A DNA stretch of 21,672 bases, taken from the NCBI GenBank assembly GCA_027071965.1, contig JALSYJ010000021.1, positions 1-21,672 of the forward strand. Reading direction: 5' to 3'. Below are positions 8,107 to 15,708 of this stretch, piece after piece. Numbering within the stretch: the first letter of the stretch is position 1; each line of letters begins with the position of its first letter. Position numbers and translations under genes: made by a program. Source of the DNA: Robiginitomaculum sp. (GTDB lineage Bacteria; Pseudomonadota; Alphaproteobacteria; Caulobacterales; Maricaulaceae). The notes under the pieces are model-generated. The model worked only from the letters and a program-made list of their open reading frames with translations. It ran no database searches and was not told where the DNA came from.

Positions 8107-8902
8107 AATTTTCCAACAACCTACAGATTTTAAGGACGAAAGCGAAGCATTATACACGCTTATGAATAATTCTGCTGACGATGTTATGAGCTATACAACC
8201 AAGTTCAAGGGTTGGAGCTTCGAGAATATTATCGGACATCTGCATATGTGGAATTGGGCGGCGGATTTGTCCTTGAATGACCCAGATGCTTTTACGGAAT
8301 TTTACGCCAAAGCAGGCCCGGCGGTGCAGGCAAAGAACTTGCGGGCATTTGAAGACAAGTGGCTGGACGGATTAAAGGGGCGCGATTTGCTCCAAATATG
8401 GCGCGAATTTTATCTGCAAATGACCGAGCGATTTAGCGGTGCAGATCCTAAGTTCAGGGTCAAATGGGGCGGGCCAGAAATGAGTGTGCGTTCCAGTATC
8501 ACCGCCAGATTGATGGAAACATGGGCACATGGACTGGCTATTTACGATACTCTGGGTGTGCAGCGCAAAGACCATGATCGCATCAAAAACATCGCAGTTT
8601 TGGGGGTTAATACATTTGGCTGGACGTTTATAAACCGCAAGCTGGATATCCCAAAGCCAGTGCCCTATGTGCGGTTGACGGCACCATCAGGTGCAATTTG
8701 GCAGTGGAATGATCCTGATAATGAGAATTACGTAAAAGGAAAAGCTACAGAGTTCTGCCAGATAGTAACTCAAAGTCGCAATATCGTAGATACAGATTTG
8801 CGCATATCTGGTGATGTGGCACAGCAATGGATGAGAATTGCACAATGCTTTGCTGGCCCGCCTGAAGATCCACCTGAACCTGGAATTAGATATGGCGCTT
8901 AA
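8099..8902 (+). CDS. TIGR03084-like protein, mycothiol-maleylpyruvate-isomerase-like fold
   Basis: This 267-residue protein resembles the TIGR03084 group, which is related to the DinB/maleylpyruvate isomerase N-terminal fold, a four-helix bundle often binding a metal through histidines. Supporting segments are HLHMWNWAADLSL near residue 42, a conserved block around ARLMETWAHGLAIYD, where the pattern with the distant His residues could form the metal site, and the end IAQCFAGPPEDPPEPGIRYG. Members are often found beside AtuA-type genes in other bacteria as I recall, but no reaction is established. Start ATG at 8099 overlaps the biotin carboxylase gene by eight bases and the stop overlaps the next gene by 11, so translation is probably coupled. 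A thiol-transfer or isomerase role is speculation. Confidence 0.75.
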   Translation: MAEIFQQPTDFKDESEALYTLMNNSADDVMSYTTKFKGWSFENIIGHLHMWNWAADLSLNDPDAFTEFYAKAGPAVQAKNLRAFEDKWLDGLKGRDLLQIWREFYLQMTERFSGADPKFRVKWGGPEMSVRSSITARLMETWAHGLAIYDTLGVQRKDHDRIKNIAVLGVNTFGWTFINRKLDIPKPVPYVRLTAPSGAIWQWNDPDNENYVKGKATEFCQIVTQSRNIVDTDLRISGDVAQQWMRIAQCFAGPPEDPPEPGIRYGA

Positions 8903-10928
8903 AAATAAGCATTATCCACACCTGTTTACGCCTTTGGATATTGGATTTGTAACTATCAAAAACCGGATCTTGATGGGCTCTATGCATACGGGGCTGGAAG
9001 AAGCCAAGAGCGGCTTTGAACGTCTGGCCACCTATTACGCAGAGCGGGCCAGAGGCGGTGTTGGCATGATTATCACCGGAGGCATTGCCCCCAATATTGA
9101 GGGAAGCTCAGGAGCAAAGCTCTCTACAAATGCCGAAGCCGCGCAACACAAAATCGTAACTGACGCTGTTCATAATGCTGATTCGGACGTGCGCATATGT
9201 ATGCAGATATTACACGAAGGGCCATTGGCTTCCAATGATATTTGCGTTTCACCATCGGGAATCCGCTCAAGAATTAGCAAGTTTACACCTGCAAAACTTA
9301 GTGAAGATGGAATTGAAAAACAGATATCCGACATGGTCAATTGCGCGCAATTGGCCAGAGCTGCCGGTTATGACGGTGTGGAAATCATTGGTTCCGCCGG
9401 GTACTTAATAAGCTCGTTTCTTGTAAAGAAAACCAATCTACGAACAGATGATTGGGGCGGGAGTTACGAAAACCGGATGCGGTTCGCACTAGAGACAGTG
9501 CGCCGGATACGCGCAGCGGTCGGCGATGAGTTTATCCTTATTTTCCGGATTGCCGCCATGGATATGCTACAAGGCGGCATGTCGTGGGACGAGGTCGTAT
9601 TGCTAGCCAAGCGTATGCAAGACTTGGGGGTTAATATTATCAGCAGTCACTTCACCTGGCATGAGGCCGCTATTCCTACAATCGCTACCATGGTCCCGCG
9701 CGCCGCATTTAGTAGTGTCACCGGACGTTTGCGTAAAGAGCTTGATATTCCGACTATTACCAGCAACCGCATTAACATGCCTAAAATAGCCGAAGCGGTT
9801 TTGGCGCGCGGCGATGCTGATCTCGTTTCCATGGCCCGCCCCATGCTGGCCGATCCTGACTTTGCCCGCAAAGCCAAACAGGGAAAAGATGACGAGATTA
9901 ACACCTGTATCGCCTGTAATCAGGCATGTTTGGATCATTTGTTTACAGGGCAGCATGTAAGCTGTCTGGTCAACCCGCGTGCCTGTAATGAGACCATTTT
10001 GAATTATTTGCCAGTTGATAGAGCTAAAAACATCGCAGTTGTTGGCGCAGGCCCGGCGGGTTTATCCTTTGCTACCATTGCCGCCGAGCGTGGTCATCAA
10101 GTTACATTATTTGATGCTGCCGATGAAATTGGCGGGCAGTTTAATCTGGCCAAACAAATTCCGGGCAAAGAAGAGTTTTATGAAACCTTGCGTTATTATG
10201 GGCGCATGCTGGAGCTTCACGGCGTTGATCTGCGCCTGAATACGATGGTGACAACCGATATGCTAATGGGCGGTGGATTTGATGAAATTATCATTGCCAC
10301 AGGAATAAACCCGCGTACTCCGGACATAGAAGGCATAAACCATGCCAAGGTGATCAGCTATATTGACGTAATAAAGGGGCAAAGACCAGTTGGTAAAAGC
10401 GCAGCAATCATTGGCGCAGGTGGTATCGGCTTTGATATAGCAGAACTGATAAGCCATTCAGGGTGCTCAAGCTCATTGGATATAGAACTGTTCGCCAAAG
10501 AATGGGGTATTGATTTTGACAATCATCCGCGCGGCGGAATTGCCGGAGTTGAGACGGTCATTACCAAGTCGACGCGCGAGATTTATCTGCTTCAGCGCAA
10601 AACTACTCCTGTGGGTCGGGGGCTTGGCAAGACAACCGGTTGGACGCACCGCATCACGTTGAACAGGCGCGGTGTTAACATGCTCAATGGTGTTCAATAC
10701 TTGAAAATAGATGATGAAGGCCTGCATATTCTTGTCCACGATCAACCGCAAACCCTAAATGTAGAGACGATAATTATTTGTGCCGGGCAAACATCCCAAC
10801 GCACACTTTATGACGAACTGCAAGAGGGCGGTCTTAATGTCAGTCTGGTGGGCGGAGCTTATGAAGCAGGGGAATTGGACGCAAAGCGGGCAATTGATCA
10901 GGCCAGCCGTTTGGCTGCGGTCATTTAA
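8892..10928 (+). CDS. FadH-like 2,4-dienoyl-CoA reductase (OYE/4Fe-4S/FAD)
   Basis: This 678-residue flavoprotein is of the FadH type, which reduces 2,4-dienoyl-CoA thioesters with NADPH. In order it has an Old Yellow Enzyme barrel (about residues 10-335), a 4Fe-4S cysteine set C339, C342, C346 and C358, a FAD-binding domain starting at AVVGAGPAGLS and an NADPH-binding domain with AAIIGAGGIGFD. Tyr171 (in SAGYLISSF) and His257 (in WHEAAIPTIAT) align, with a constant offset of five, to Tyr166 and His252 of E. coli FadH as I remember them. The chemistry therefore looks preserved. ATG at 8892 gives the normal FadH N-terminus; an upstream in-frame start would run far into the previous gene. It is last in the operon, and its end overlaps the convergent membrane-protein gene by eight bases. 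A dienoyl-CoA from a conjugated or terpenoid chain is the likely substrate. Confidence 0.88.
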   Translation: MALKNKHYPHLFTPLDIGFVTIKNRILMGSMHTGLEEAKSGFERLATYYAERARGGVGMIITGGIAPNIEGSSGAKLSTNAEAAQHKIVTDAVHNADSDVRICMQILHEGPLASNDICVSPSGIRSRISKFTPAKLSEDGIEKQISDMVNCAQLARAAGYDGVEIIGSAGYLISSFLVKKTNLRTDDWGGSYENRMRFALETVRRIRAAVGDEFILIFRIAAMDMLQGGMSWDEVVLLAKRMQDLGVNIISSHFTWHEAAIPTIATMVPRAAFSSVTGRLRKELDIPTITSNRINMPKIAEAVLARGDADLVSMARPMLADPDFARKAKQGKDDEINTCIACNQACLDHLFTGQHVSCLVNPRACNETILNYLPVDRAKNIAVVGAGPAGLSFATIAAERGHQVTLFDAADEIGGQFNLAKQIPGKEEFYETLRYYGRMLELHGVDLRLNTMVTTDMLMGGGFDEIIIATGINPRTPDIEGINHAKVISYIDVIKGQRPVGKSAAIIGAGGIGFDIAELISHSGCSSSLDIELFAKEWGIDFDNHPRGGIAGVETVITKSTREIYLLQRKTTPVGRGLGKTTGWTHRITLNRRGVNMLNGVQYLKIDDEGLHILVHDQPQTLNVETIIICAGQTSQRTLYDELQEGGLNVSLVGGAYEAGELDAKRAIDQASRLAAVI

Positions 10929-11988
10929 TTCTCATATCGCCATCTTTTTTAAGAAGCCCGCCGAACCGGAAATAGTCGGCAAAAATTACCAAAAAAGGAA
11001 ATGTGACTGAGAGCAATGCAGATGCCAGCCAGATTTCGCGCTCAAAAACCGGTGGCCCCGCGCTTAACTCTCTTGTAATTATTGGCGAAAGGGTAAGGAA
11101 TATATTGGCAAGAACCAATCCGATTACCAGTGCTGCACCGATTTTTATTATGCCTTTAAGTGGTTGTGCAAATCCGGCAAACAGTGAATCTTGTAACATG
11201 TTCAAGATAATGACCGAGCCAAACACAAATGGTATCAGCCCAGTTGCCATGAAAGTTACAGGATTGATCCCAAACACGAATACGGCCAAATAATAGACTA
11301 TAATGCTAACAAATAGAGTTATAGAAGTAAAAATTAACCCAAGCGCCGGTTGTTGCATCAAGGTTGGTGATTTGGTGATCGGCCACAGGTCTAAATGTAA
11401 AATACCGAACATTACGGTAATAAAGGTTACATAAAAAACCGTTGCGCCCCATGCGTTGAATAGACCTTTGGGATCAAGATTGGCCACGTAGACGGGTGTT
11501 CCGATTAAAAATTCATAGCTGTAGAAAACCTTAAACAATCCAAAACTAATTACATAAGCTGCAACGAGTATTGCTAACCCCGCCAAAACCGGGCTTTTTA
11601 TGTTTGGCAGTATTGGCCAGCCACCCATGATGATGGTTATCCAGAACGTTGTGCCTATGGTGATAATCGTAAATTGGATGAGCATTGGTGCCAACGGCGT
11701 TATCCCGCCGCCAATGGTATGAAACATCACGGCTCCTGCTATCAGGCCTCCGGTAATCGTTACTCCCAAAAGGCAGAGGCCCCTGATAGGTTGCTTCAGC
11801 CTGGCAATAAAGGCGGGAGGGTTGCGCCCCCAAACCACTCCCACCATAATTGAGATGGGGATTATGCACATGAGAGAATAAGACACCCAGCCCGTGAACA
11901 GCTCAAAACTGAACAGTGAAATAAAACCCAAAGACAAGGACATAATTAGAATCGATGCCAAAATGCCTGCAACCGGCTGTCTAAACAT
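10921..11988 (-). CDS. unrecognised integral membrane protein, about 10 TM helices
   Basis: I do not recognise the family. The 355-residue product is strongly hydrophobic, with about ten predicted membrane helices (roughly residues 6-28, 34-54, 69-89, 100-123, 131-155, 180-205, 216-241, 247-270, 284-308 and 325-346). It has few charged residues, a short positive C-terminus (LLKKDGDMRIK) and no extracellular or enzymatic domain. Glycine- and proline-rich loops (HTIGGGITPLAP, MGGWPILPNIKSP) could mark a transport path, so a permease is possible but not shown. Start ATG at 11988 has GGAAG six bases upstream. It follows the flavin monooxygenase gene by 14 bases on the same strand, so it is almost certainly co-transcribed with it and may move the same substrate or product. 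Confidence 0.8.
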   Translation of the reverse strand: MFRQPVAGILASILIMSLSLGFISLFSFELFTGWVSYSLMCIIPISIMVGVVWGRNPPAFIARLKQPIRGLCLLGVTITGGLIAGAVMFHTIGGGITPLAPMLIQFTIITIGTTFWITIIMGGWPILPNIKSPVLAGLAILVAAYVISFGLFKVFYSYEFLIGTPVYVANLDPKGLFNAWGATVFYVTFITVMFGILHLDLWPITKSPTLMQQPALGLIFTSITLFVSIIVYYLAVFVFGINPVTFMATGLIPFVFGSVIILNMLQDSLFAGFAQPLKGIIKIGAALVIGLVLANIFLTLSPIITRELSAGPPVFEREIWLASALLSVTFPFLVIFADYFRFGGLLKKDGDMRIK

Positions 11989-12002
11989 AACGGTCTTCCA
12001 TA

Positions 12003-13649
12003 TTATCCAAGCAAATCAGCAAAAGCGCCTCTTACCTCTGCAAGGCTTTGTTCTGAGCTATCGGGGACCCTTGCCATAATATGGCCATCAGGTCTTACAA
12101 TCAGAGCCCCTTCTTCTGTCAATCCTATAGAATTAAACCAGTCTTTTGCCCCTTCATAGCCATCATTAAGAGCAACCGCATGACAAGGTGCTCCAAGCTC
12201 ATTACAAAGGCTGACAAGTCCATTTGAGTGCCTTCCAGAAACAATGCTAAAGGCTGTTGGATCCAGAACGTCAAGACTTGACAGTTTTTGCCCGTCTTTG
12301 ATCAACCATGCGTGAGGCATGCGAAAGCCAGGTTCTGCACGCGGCACAAACGTCTCGACACTGCCTGAATATGCCTCGCTATAGCTAAAGCCAAGCTGCA
12401 GACCTATCGAATTAAAATGCTGCCTTTGAATTTCAACCGCTTCATTGATACGAGACTGCCGGTTATCCTTAGCCAGCCAGTCGGAAAAAGCTGTTTCAGA
12501 CTGCCAGATCGCTGCGGGACAGGAAAGCTCGGAAAGAGCGCCAAGCCGCTTGGCATTTGCAAGACTTTGATTGGCGTTTTGTGTTGCTATGGGCTGGCTC
12601 TCGCTTTCATAGCTGGATAAAAGTTTTTCACCTGCCCAGCCCTGCATAACACCAGCAATTTTCCAGGCGAGATTGTTGGCCTCCAACATGCCGGTATTTA
12701 GGCCCAATCCACCTGATGGCGGAAAACGATGCGCAGCATCACCGATTAAAAAGAAACGGTTTTTGCGGTATGACTCGGCAATTTCCGAATTCATTGTCCA
12801 CGGAATGGCGAATTTGAACTCCAGATCGTCCATTTCATAGCCAACAGCCTTTTTAATCAGCTCAAGGCAATATTCCTCGGTGTAAAGAGACTTGTTAAGC
12901 TCGGTATAGGGCATAAGACAAATCAGGCACCATAACTTTTCCGGGTCATAGCAAAGCAGCGTCCAGTTGCAGTCTGGATCTGTCAGCCAGTAAATGACAC
13001 CCTGGCGTCCTTTTAGCTTTTCCCGTAAATTGGCAGAAAATGTAATGCTCATACAGGCCATGACATTTGCGTCTCCGCTCATCCCTATATTCAGGCTCTC
13101 TCTGACCGAGCTAGCTGCACCATCGGCTGCAATCACATAGGTGCTGTCAACGCTATAAATACCGTCTTTGGTTCTGATATTAGAAACAACACCCCCGGTT
13201 TTCTCATTGCCCCCAAGCCATGTATGACCCCTCCTTAATTCAGTAAGCTCGCAATCCTCCACAGATTCCAGTAAGACCTCCTCAAAATTTGGCTGGGGAA
13301 TATTCATCAATGGAGTTGGGGTGATGTCATAAGCATCATCATCTTGTCTTTCATAAGGAACCTTGCCCAAAACCGGGGCATCTAATCGGGGCAGAAAATA
13401 AACCTCTCCACCATCTTCTCTGGACAGGGCCGGAGCTTTTATTTTTGCAAAGTCCAGACCCAAAGCCCGGCAGATCTCAAGTGTACGGGGACTCATGGCA
13501 TGGGCCTTGGGTGCAAATGAACGCTCTGTAAGACGTTCAACAATAATTGTGCGGACACCAAATTTTGCCAGAAGCAATGCCTGAGCACAGCCCGAAGGCC
13601 CGCCACCTACAATGAGAACAACATCGTCAGATACAGGTTTGGTTTTCAT
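12003..13649 (-). CDS. class A FAD-dependent aromatic hydroxylase (PheA/TfdB/MhpA family)
   Basis: This 548-residue flavin monooxygenase hydroxylates an aromatic, usually phenolic, substrate with NAD(P)H and O2 in the cytoplasm. It shows the N-terminal FAD dinucleotide fold (LIVGGGPSG, residues 12-20), the DG motif in AADGAASSVRES (175-185) and the GD motif GDAAHRFPPSGGLGLNTG (303-320). Residues from about 440 to the end form a thioredoxin-like C-terminal domain as in phenol 2-monooxygenase and TfdB-type enzymes. All cofactor motifs are intact. ATG at 13649 has AAGGGG about ten bases upstream. It lies between the GntR-family regulator gene and the membrane protein gene, the likely GntR-controlled operon. 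The exact substrate cannot be told from sequence; a ring hydroxylated before cleavage by the cupin and FAA hydrolase is a reasonable guess. Confidence 0.9.
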   Translation of the reverse strand: MKTKPVSDDVVLIVGGGPSGCAQALLLAKFGVRTIIVERLTERSFAPKAHAMSPRTLEICRALGLDFAKIKAPALSREDGGEVYFLPRLDAPVLGKVPYERQDDDAYDITPTPLMNIPQPNFEEVLLESVEDCELTELRRGHTWLGGNEKTGGVVSNIRTKDGIYSVDSTYVIAADGAASSVRESLNIGMSGDANVMACMSITFSANLREKLKGRQGVIYWLTDPDCNWTLLCYDPEKLWCLICLMPYTELNKSLYTEEYCLELIKKAVGYEMDDLEFKFAIPWTMNSEIAESYRKNRFFLIGDAAHRFPPSGGLGLNTGMLEANNLAWKIAGVMQGWAGEKLLSSYESESQPIATQNANQSLANAKRLGALSELSCPAAIWQSETAFSDWLAKDNRQSRINEAVEIQRQHFNSIGLQLGFSYSEAYSGSVETFVPRAEPGFRMPHAWLIKDGQKLSSLDVLDPTAFSIVSGRHSNGLVSLCNELGAPCHAVALNDGYEGAKDWFNSIGLTEEGALIVRPDGHIMARVPDSSEQSLAEVRGAFADLLG

Positions 13650-13687
13650 TGTCAGAATTCCCCTTTGTTTTTTTCAGGCTTATTTGC

Positions 13688-14383
13688 CTATGGCTGACTT
13701 TCAACCTCACCCATTGAGGCCAAAATGAAATCTGTAGTTTCGTCAAAGTGTTTACTTAATAATTCGCAGGCTTTATCGGCATTCTTGTTCAAAACGGCAT
13801 CCATTAGTTCCTGATGCTCCTGGGCAACATTGCGTCTGATGCTTTTGCGCCGGGCACGTACAACTGCCTTGCGATACCGTGTGCTGCACTCAAATAAGGT
13901 ATTGATAAACAGCATCAGCCATTGGGAGCGACACCCAGAAAGCAAGGCAAAATGGAAATCAGAATGAGCAGTTTCCCAATCAGTATCCAACGCCAGACGA
14001 CTGCCATCTGGCGTGTTTTGAACTCGTGACATCCTGTGGTGCGCAGCGATAATTTCGCCCTCCCAGACAACACCTCCATTCTCCATAGATTCGCGCAAAG
14101 CAATACACTCAAGCGCAATTCTCACCCGTTGCGTGTCAATTAGTTCATCACGGGAAATTTCCGAAACCCTGAAGCCACGCTGATCCTCCGCCGTAATAAA
14201 TCCGGTCGTTGACAAGCGTGACAATGCTTCTCGCAACGGGTTTATGCCCGCCTTATAATGCCTGCTTAAATTACTCAGATTAAGCCGCGAACCCGGTGGC
14301 AATATACCATTAAGGATGTCATCGCGGACTGAATCGGCAAGCTGTGATGCCATCGTCCGTTTTTGAGATTTTTCAGTGACCAT
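13688..14383 (-). CDS. GntR-family regulator with FCD domain
   Basis: This 231-residue regulator has an N-terminal winged helix (QLADSVRDDILNGILPPGSR, then LSNLSRHYKAGINPLREALS, residues 14-60) and a C-terminal helical FCD domain. The latter usually holds a metal through Asp and His residues and binds a carboxylate effector; candidates are the Asp before WETAHSDFH, the His in that segment, the His of AQEHQEL and the His of SKHFDET. ATG at 14383 is preferred, with AAAGGG seven bases upstream; longer in-frame starts up to 14467 lack this. It is divergent from the FAA-hydrolase operon and upstream of the monooxygenase gene (38 bp apart), so it probably controls both sides through the palindromes in the intergenic region. 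That is inferred from position. Confidence 0.9.
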   Translation of the reverse strand: MVTEKSQKRTMASQLADSVRDDILNGILPPGSRLNLSNLSRHYKAGINPLREALSRLSTTGFITAEDQRGFRVSEISRDELIDTQRVRIALECIALRESMENGGVVWEGEIIAAHHRMSRVQNTPDGSRLALDTDWETAHSDFHFALLSGCRSQWLMLFINTLFECSTRYRKAVVRARRKSIRRNVAQEHQELMDAVLNKNADKACELLSKHFDETTDFILASMGEVESQP

Positions 14384-14629
14384 TTGCATACCCTTTAAGT
14401 TTTCTACGCAACAAATAAATCGCATAGCGTCACCACTCAAACAAGGCGATTGCACATAAAAAAACAAAAAATATATAAATCAAATAAAATATACTAACAA
14501 GCAAAAAATATAGATAATTGCTGCGACATTTCCGCCCATGGTGCGCATGAAGCTGAAAACAGTCGAAAACAGGTCTGATCTGGGAATGGACAGGCCCAAT
14601 CAGGAGATACCGCTGTCAAAAGCATCTGC

Positions 14630-14639
14630 TAATGCATAA
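14630..14639. promoter_or_regulatory. ATGCAT-centred half-palindrome, possible GntR site 1
   Basis: TAATGCATAA shares its core with the perfect palindrome at 14792-14805, and one change would make it symmetric. Two related symmetric sites about 160 bp apart between divergent operons would suit one regulator controlling both, but in AT-rich DNA the match may be chance. Confidence 0.3.
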
Positions 14640-14775
14640 GCCCCACAGGAAAGCACATGCAAATAAGACGCTGTATGCAGGCTACAGCAAATCACCCACT
14701 CTAAATCACAAATCCGCATGGTGTGTCGTAATTTGCTGGAATTTCCCAATTCTATAATAATATATTTTTTTAGTA

Positions 14776-14804
14776 TTGCACATTATACCGCAATAATGCA
14801 TTAT
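14776..14804 (+). promoter_or_regulatory. candidate promoter of the FAA-hydrolase/TonB operon
   Basis: TTGCAC at 14776-14781 and CATTAT at 14799-14804 are separated by exactly 17 bp. The matches to consensus are moderate (3 of 6 and 4 of 6). The perfect palindrome at 14792-14805 covers the -10 element, as expected for a repressor site. The predicted leader to the ATG at 14831 would be about 20 bases. Confidence 0.4.
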
Positions 14805-14805
14805 T
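14792..14805. promoter_or_regulatory. 14-bp perfect palindrome, possible GntR operator
   Basis: AATAATGCATTATT equals its reverse complement. It overlaps the proposed -10 element of the plus-strand operon and lies beside a gene for a GntR/FCD regulator, a family that often uses short AT-rich palindromes. Direct evidence of binding is lacking. Confidence 0.5.
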
Positions 14806-14830
14806 CAAAAATAAAAGTATGGGGCAAGGA

Positions 14831-15682
14831 ATGAAATTAGTACGATATGGCGAAAACGGTTTGGAAAAGCCCGGCCTGCTTGACCATGCGGGTCAGGTAA
14901 GATCACTTGCAGGCCTGATTGCTGACATCGATACAGTATTACTCACAGGGGCTGCGCAAGAAGTGCTTGGCGCCATTGATCCTGAAAAATTACCACTCAT
15001 TGACCATGATGTCCGCTTGGGGATGCCCATTGTCGGTTTGCGCCAAATTATCGCTGTAGCCGGTAATTACCGGGCTCATGTGGAGGAGCGGGATAATATA
15101 CTACCTACCGAGCCAATGATTTTTCACAAGTCAATTGGCTCGCTGTGCGGGCCCGTTGATGATATCATCCTTCCTCCCGATACTCATGAAAATGACTGGG
15201 AGATAGAGCTTGGCATCATCATTGGCAAAACGGCCAAGCGAGTATCAGAGACTGATGCGCTTTCTCATGTGGGAGGCTATTGTCTGGTTAATGATGTGAC
15301 CGAGCGTCACTGGCAGCATCAGAGAATTGGTCAATTTGGCAAGGGTAAAAGCTTTGACAGCTTTACGCCTATTGGCCCGTGGCTGGTTACTCCTGATGAA
15401 ATTAAAGACCCGCAAACCCTGGATATGTGGCTGGATCTTAATGGACAGCGTCGACAAGAAGGCTCAACCGCACAGATGGTTCACGGGGTTGCTGTACTCA
15501 TTAGCTATATAAGCCAGTTCATGACGCTGGCCCCTGGTGATTTGATTGTGTCTGGGACTTGCGCAGGGGTAGGCGCCGCCTGCAAACCGCCGGTATTTAT
15601 GCAAGATGGTGATAGTCTGGAATTTGGAATATCGCAACTTGGTGTTCAGCGCCATTTAGTGCGCCGCGCTGATGATGAATAA
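14831..15682 (+). CDS. fumarylacetoacetate hydrolase (FAA) family protein
   Basis: This 283-residue cytoplasmic enzyme belongs to the FAA family, whose members hydrolyse C-C bonds of acylpyruvates, decarboxylate oxaloacetate or isomerise ring-cleavage products, using Mg or Mn. Metal ligands are visible as Glu124 and Glu126 in DWEIELGIIIG and Asp155 in VNDVTERHWQ; GKGKSFDSFTPIGPWLV and the C-terminal GDLIVSGTCAGVG are further family marks. The start MKLVRYGENG at 14831 is the usual family N-terminus. An in-frame ATG at 14819 would add four residues, and the GGGG it contains works as ribosome binding site for 14831. It is first in the operon with the cupin and receptor genes, so it probably acts on a ring-opened or diketone intermediate; the reaction within the family cannot be told. 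Confidence 0.9.
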   Translation: MKLVRYGENGLEKPGLLDHAGQVRSLAGLIADIDTVLLTGAAQEVLGAIDPEKLPLIDHDVRLGMPIVGLRQIIAVAGNYRAHVEERDNILPTEPMIFHKSIGSLCGPVDDIILPPDTHENDWEIELGIIIGKTAKRVSETDALSHVGGYCLVNDVTERHWQHQRIGQFGKGKSFDSFTPIGPWLVTPDEIKDPQTLDMWLDLNGQRRQEGSTAQMVHGVAVLISYISQFMTLAPGDLIVSGTCAGVGAACKPPVFMQDGDSLEFGISQLGVQRHLVRRADDE

Positions 15683-15708
15683 TCTCGTAACTAACAGGAG
15701 AATATGTG

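Larger units (their letters stand above)
14384..14830. other. AT-rich divergent control region between GntR and FAA operons
   Basis: This non-coding stretch of about 447 bp holds two very AT-rich blocks (about 14457-14520 and 14755-14818) separated by a more balanced middle. I see no gene in it. It contains a promoter-like pair for the plus-strand operon and two related sites centred on ATGCAT. The minus-strand promoter for the GntR gene should lie in the left AT-rich block, but no clear hexamer pair stands out. Confidence 0.7.

Noticed and set aside
13664..13687. AGGC/GCCT inverted repeat between the GntR and monooxygenase genes
   Set aside because: Four-pair stem; the T-run lies on the wrong side for a terminator of the minus-strand transcript.
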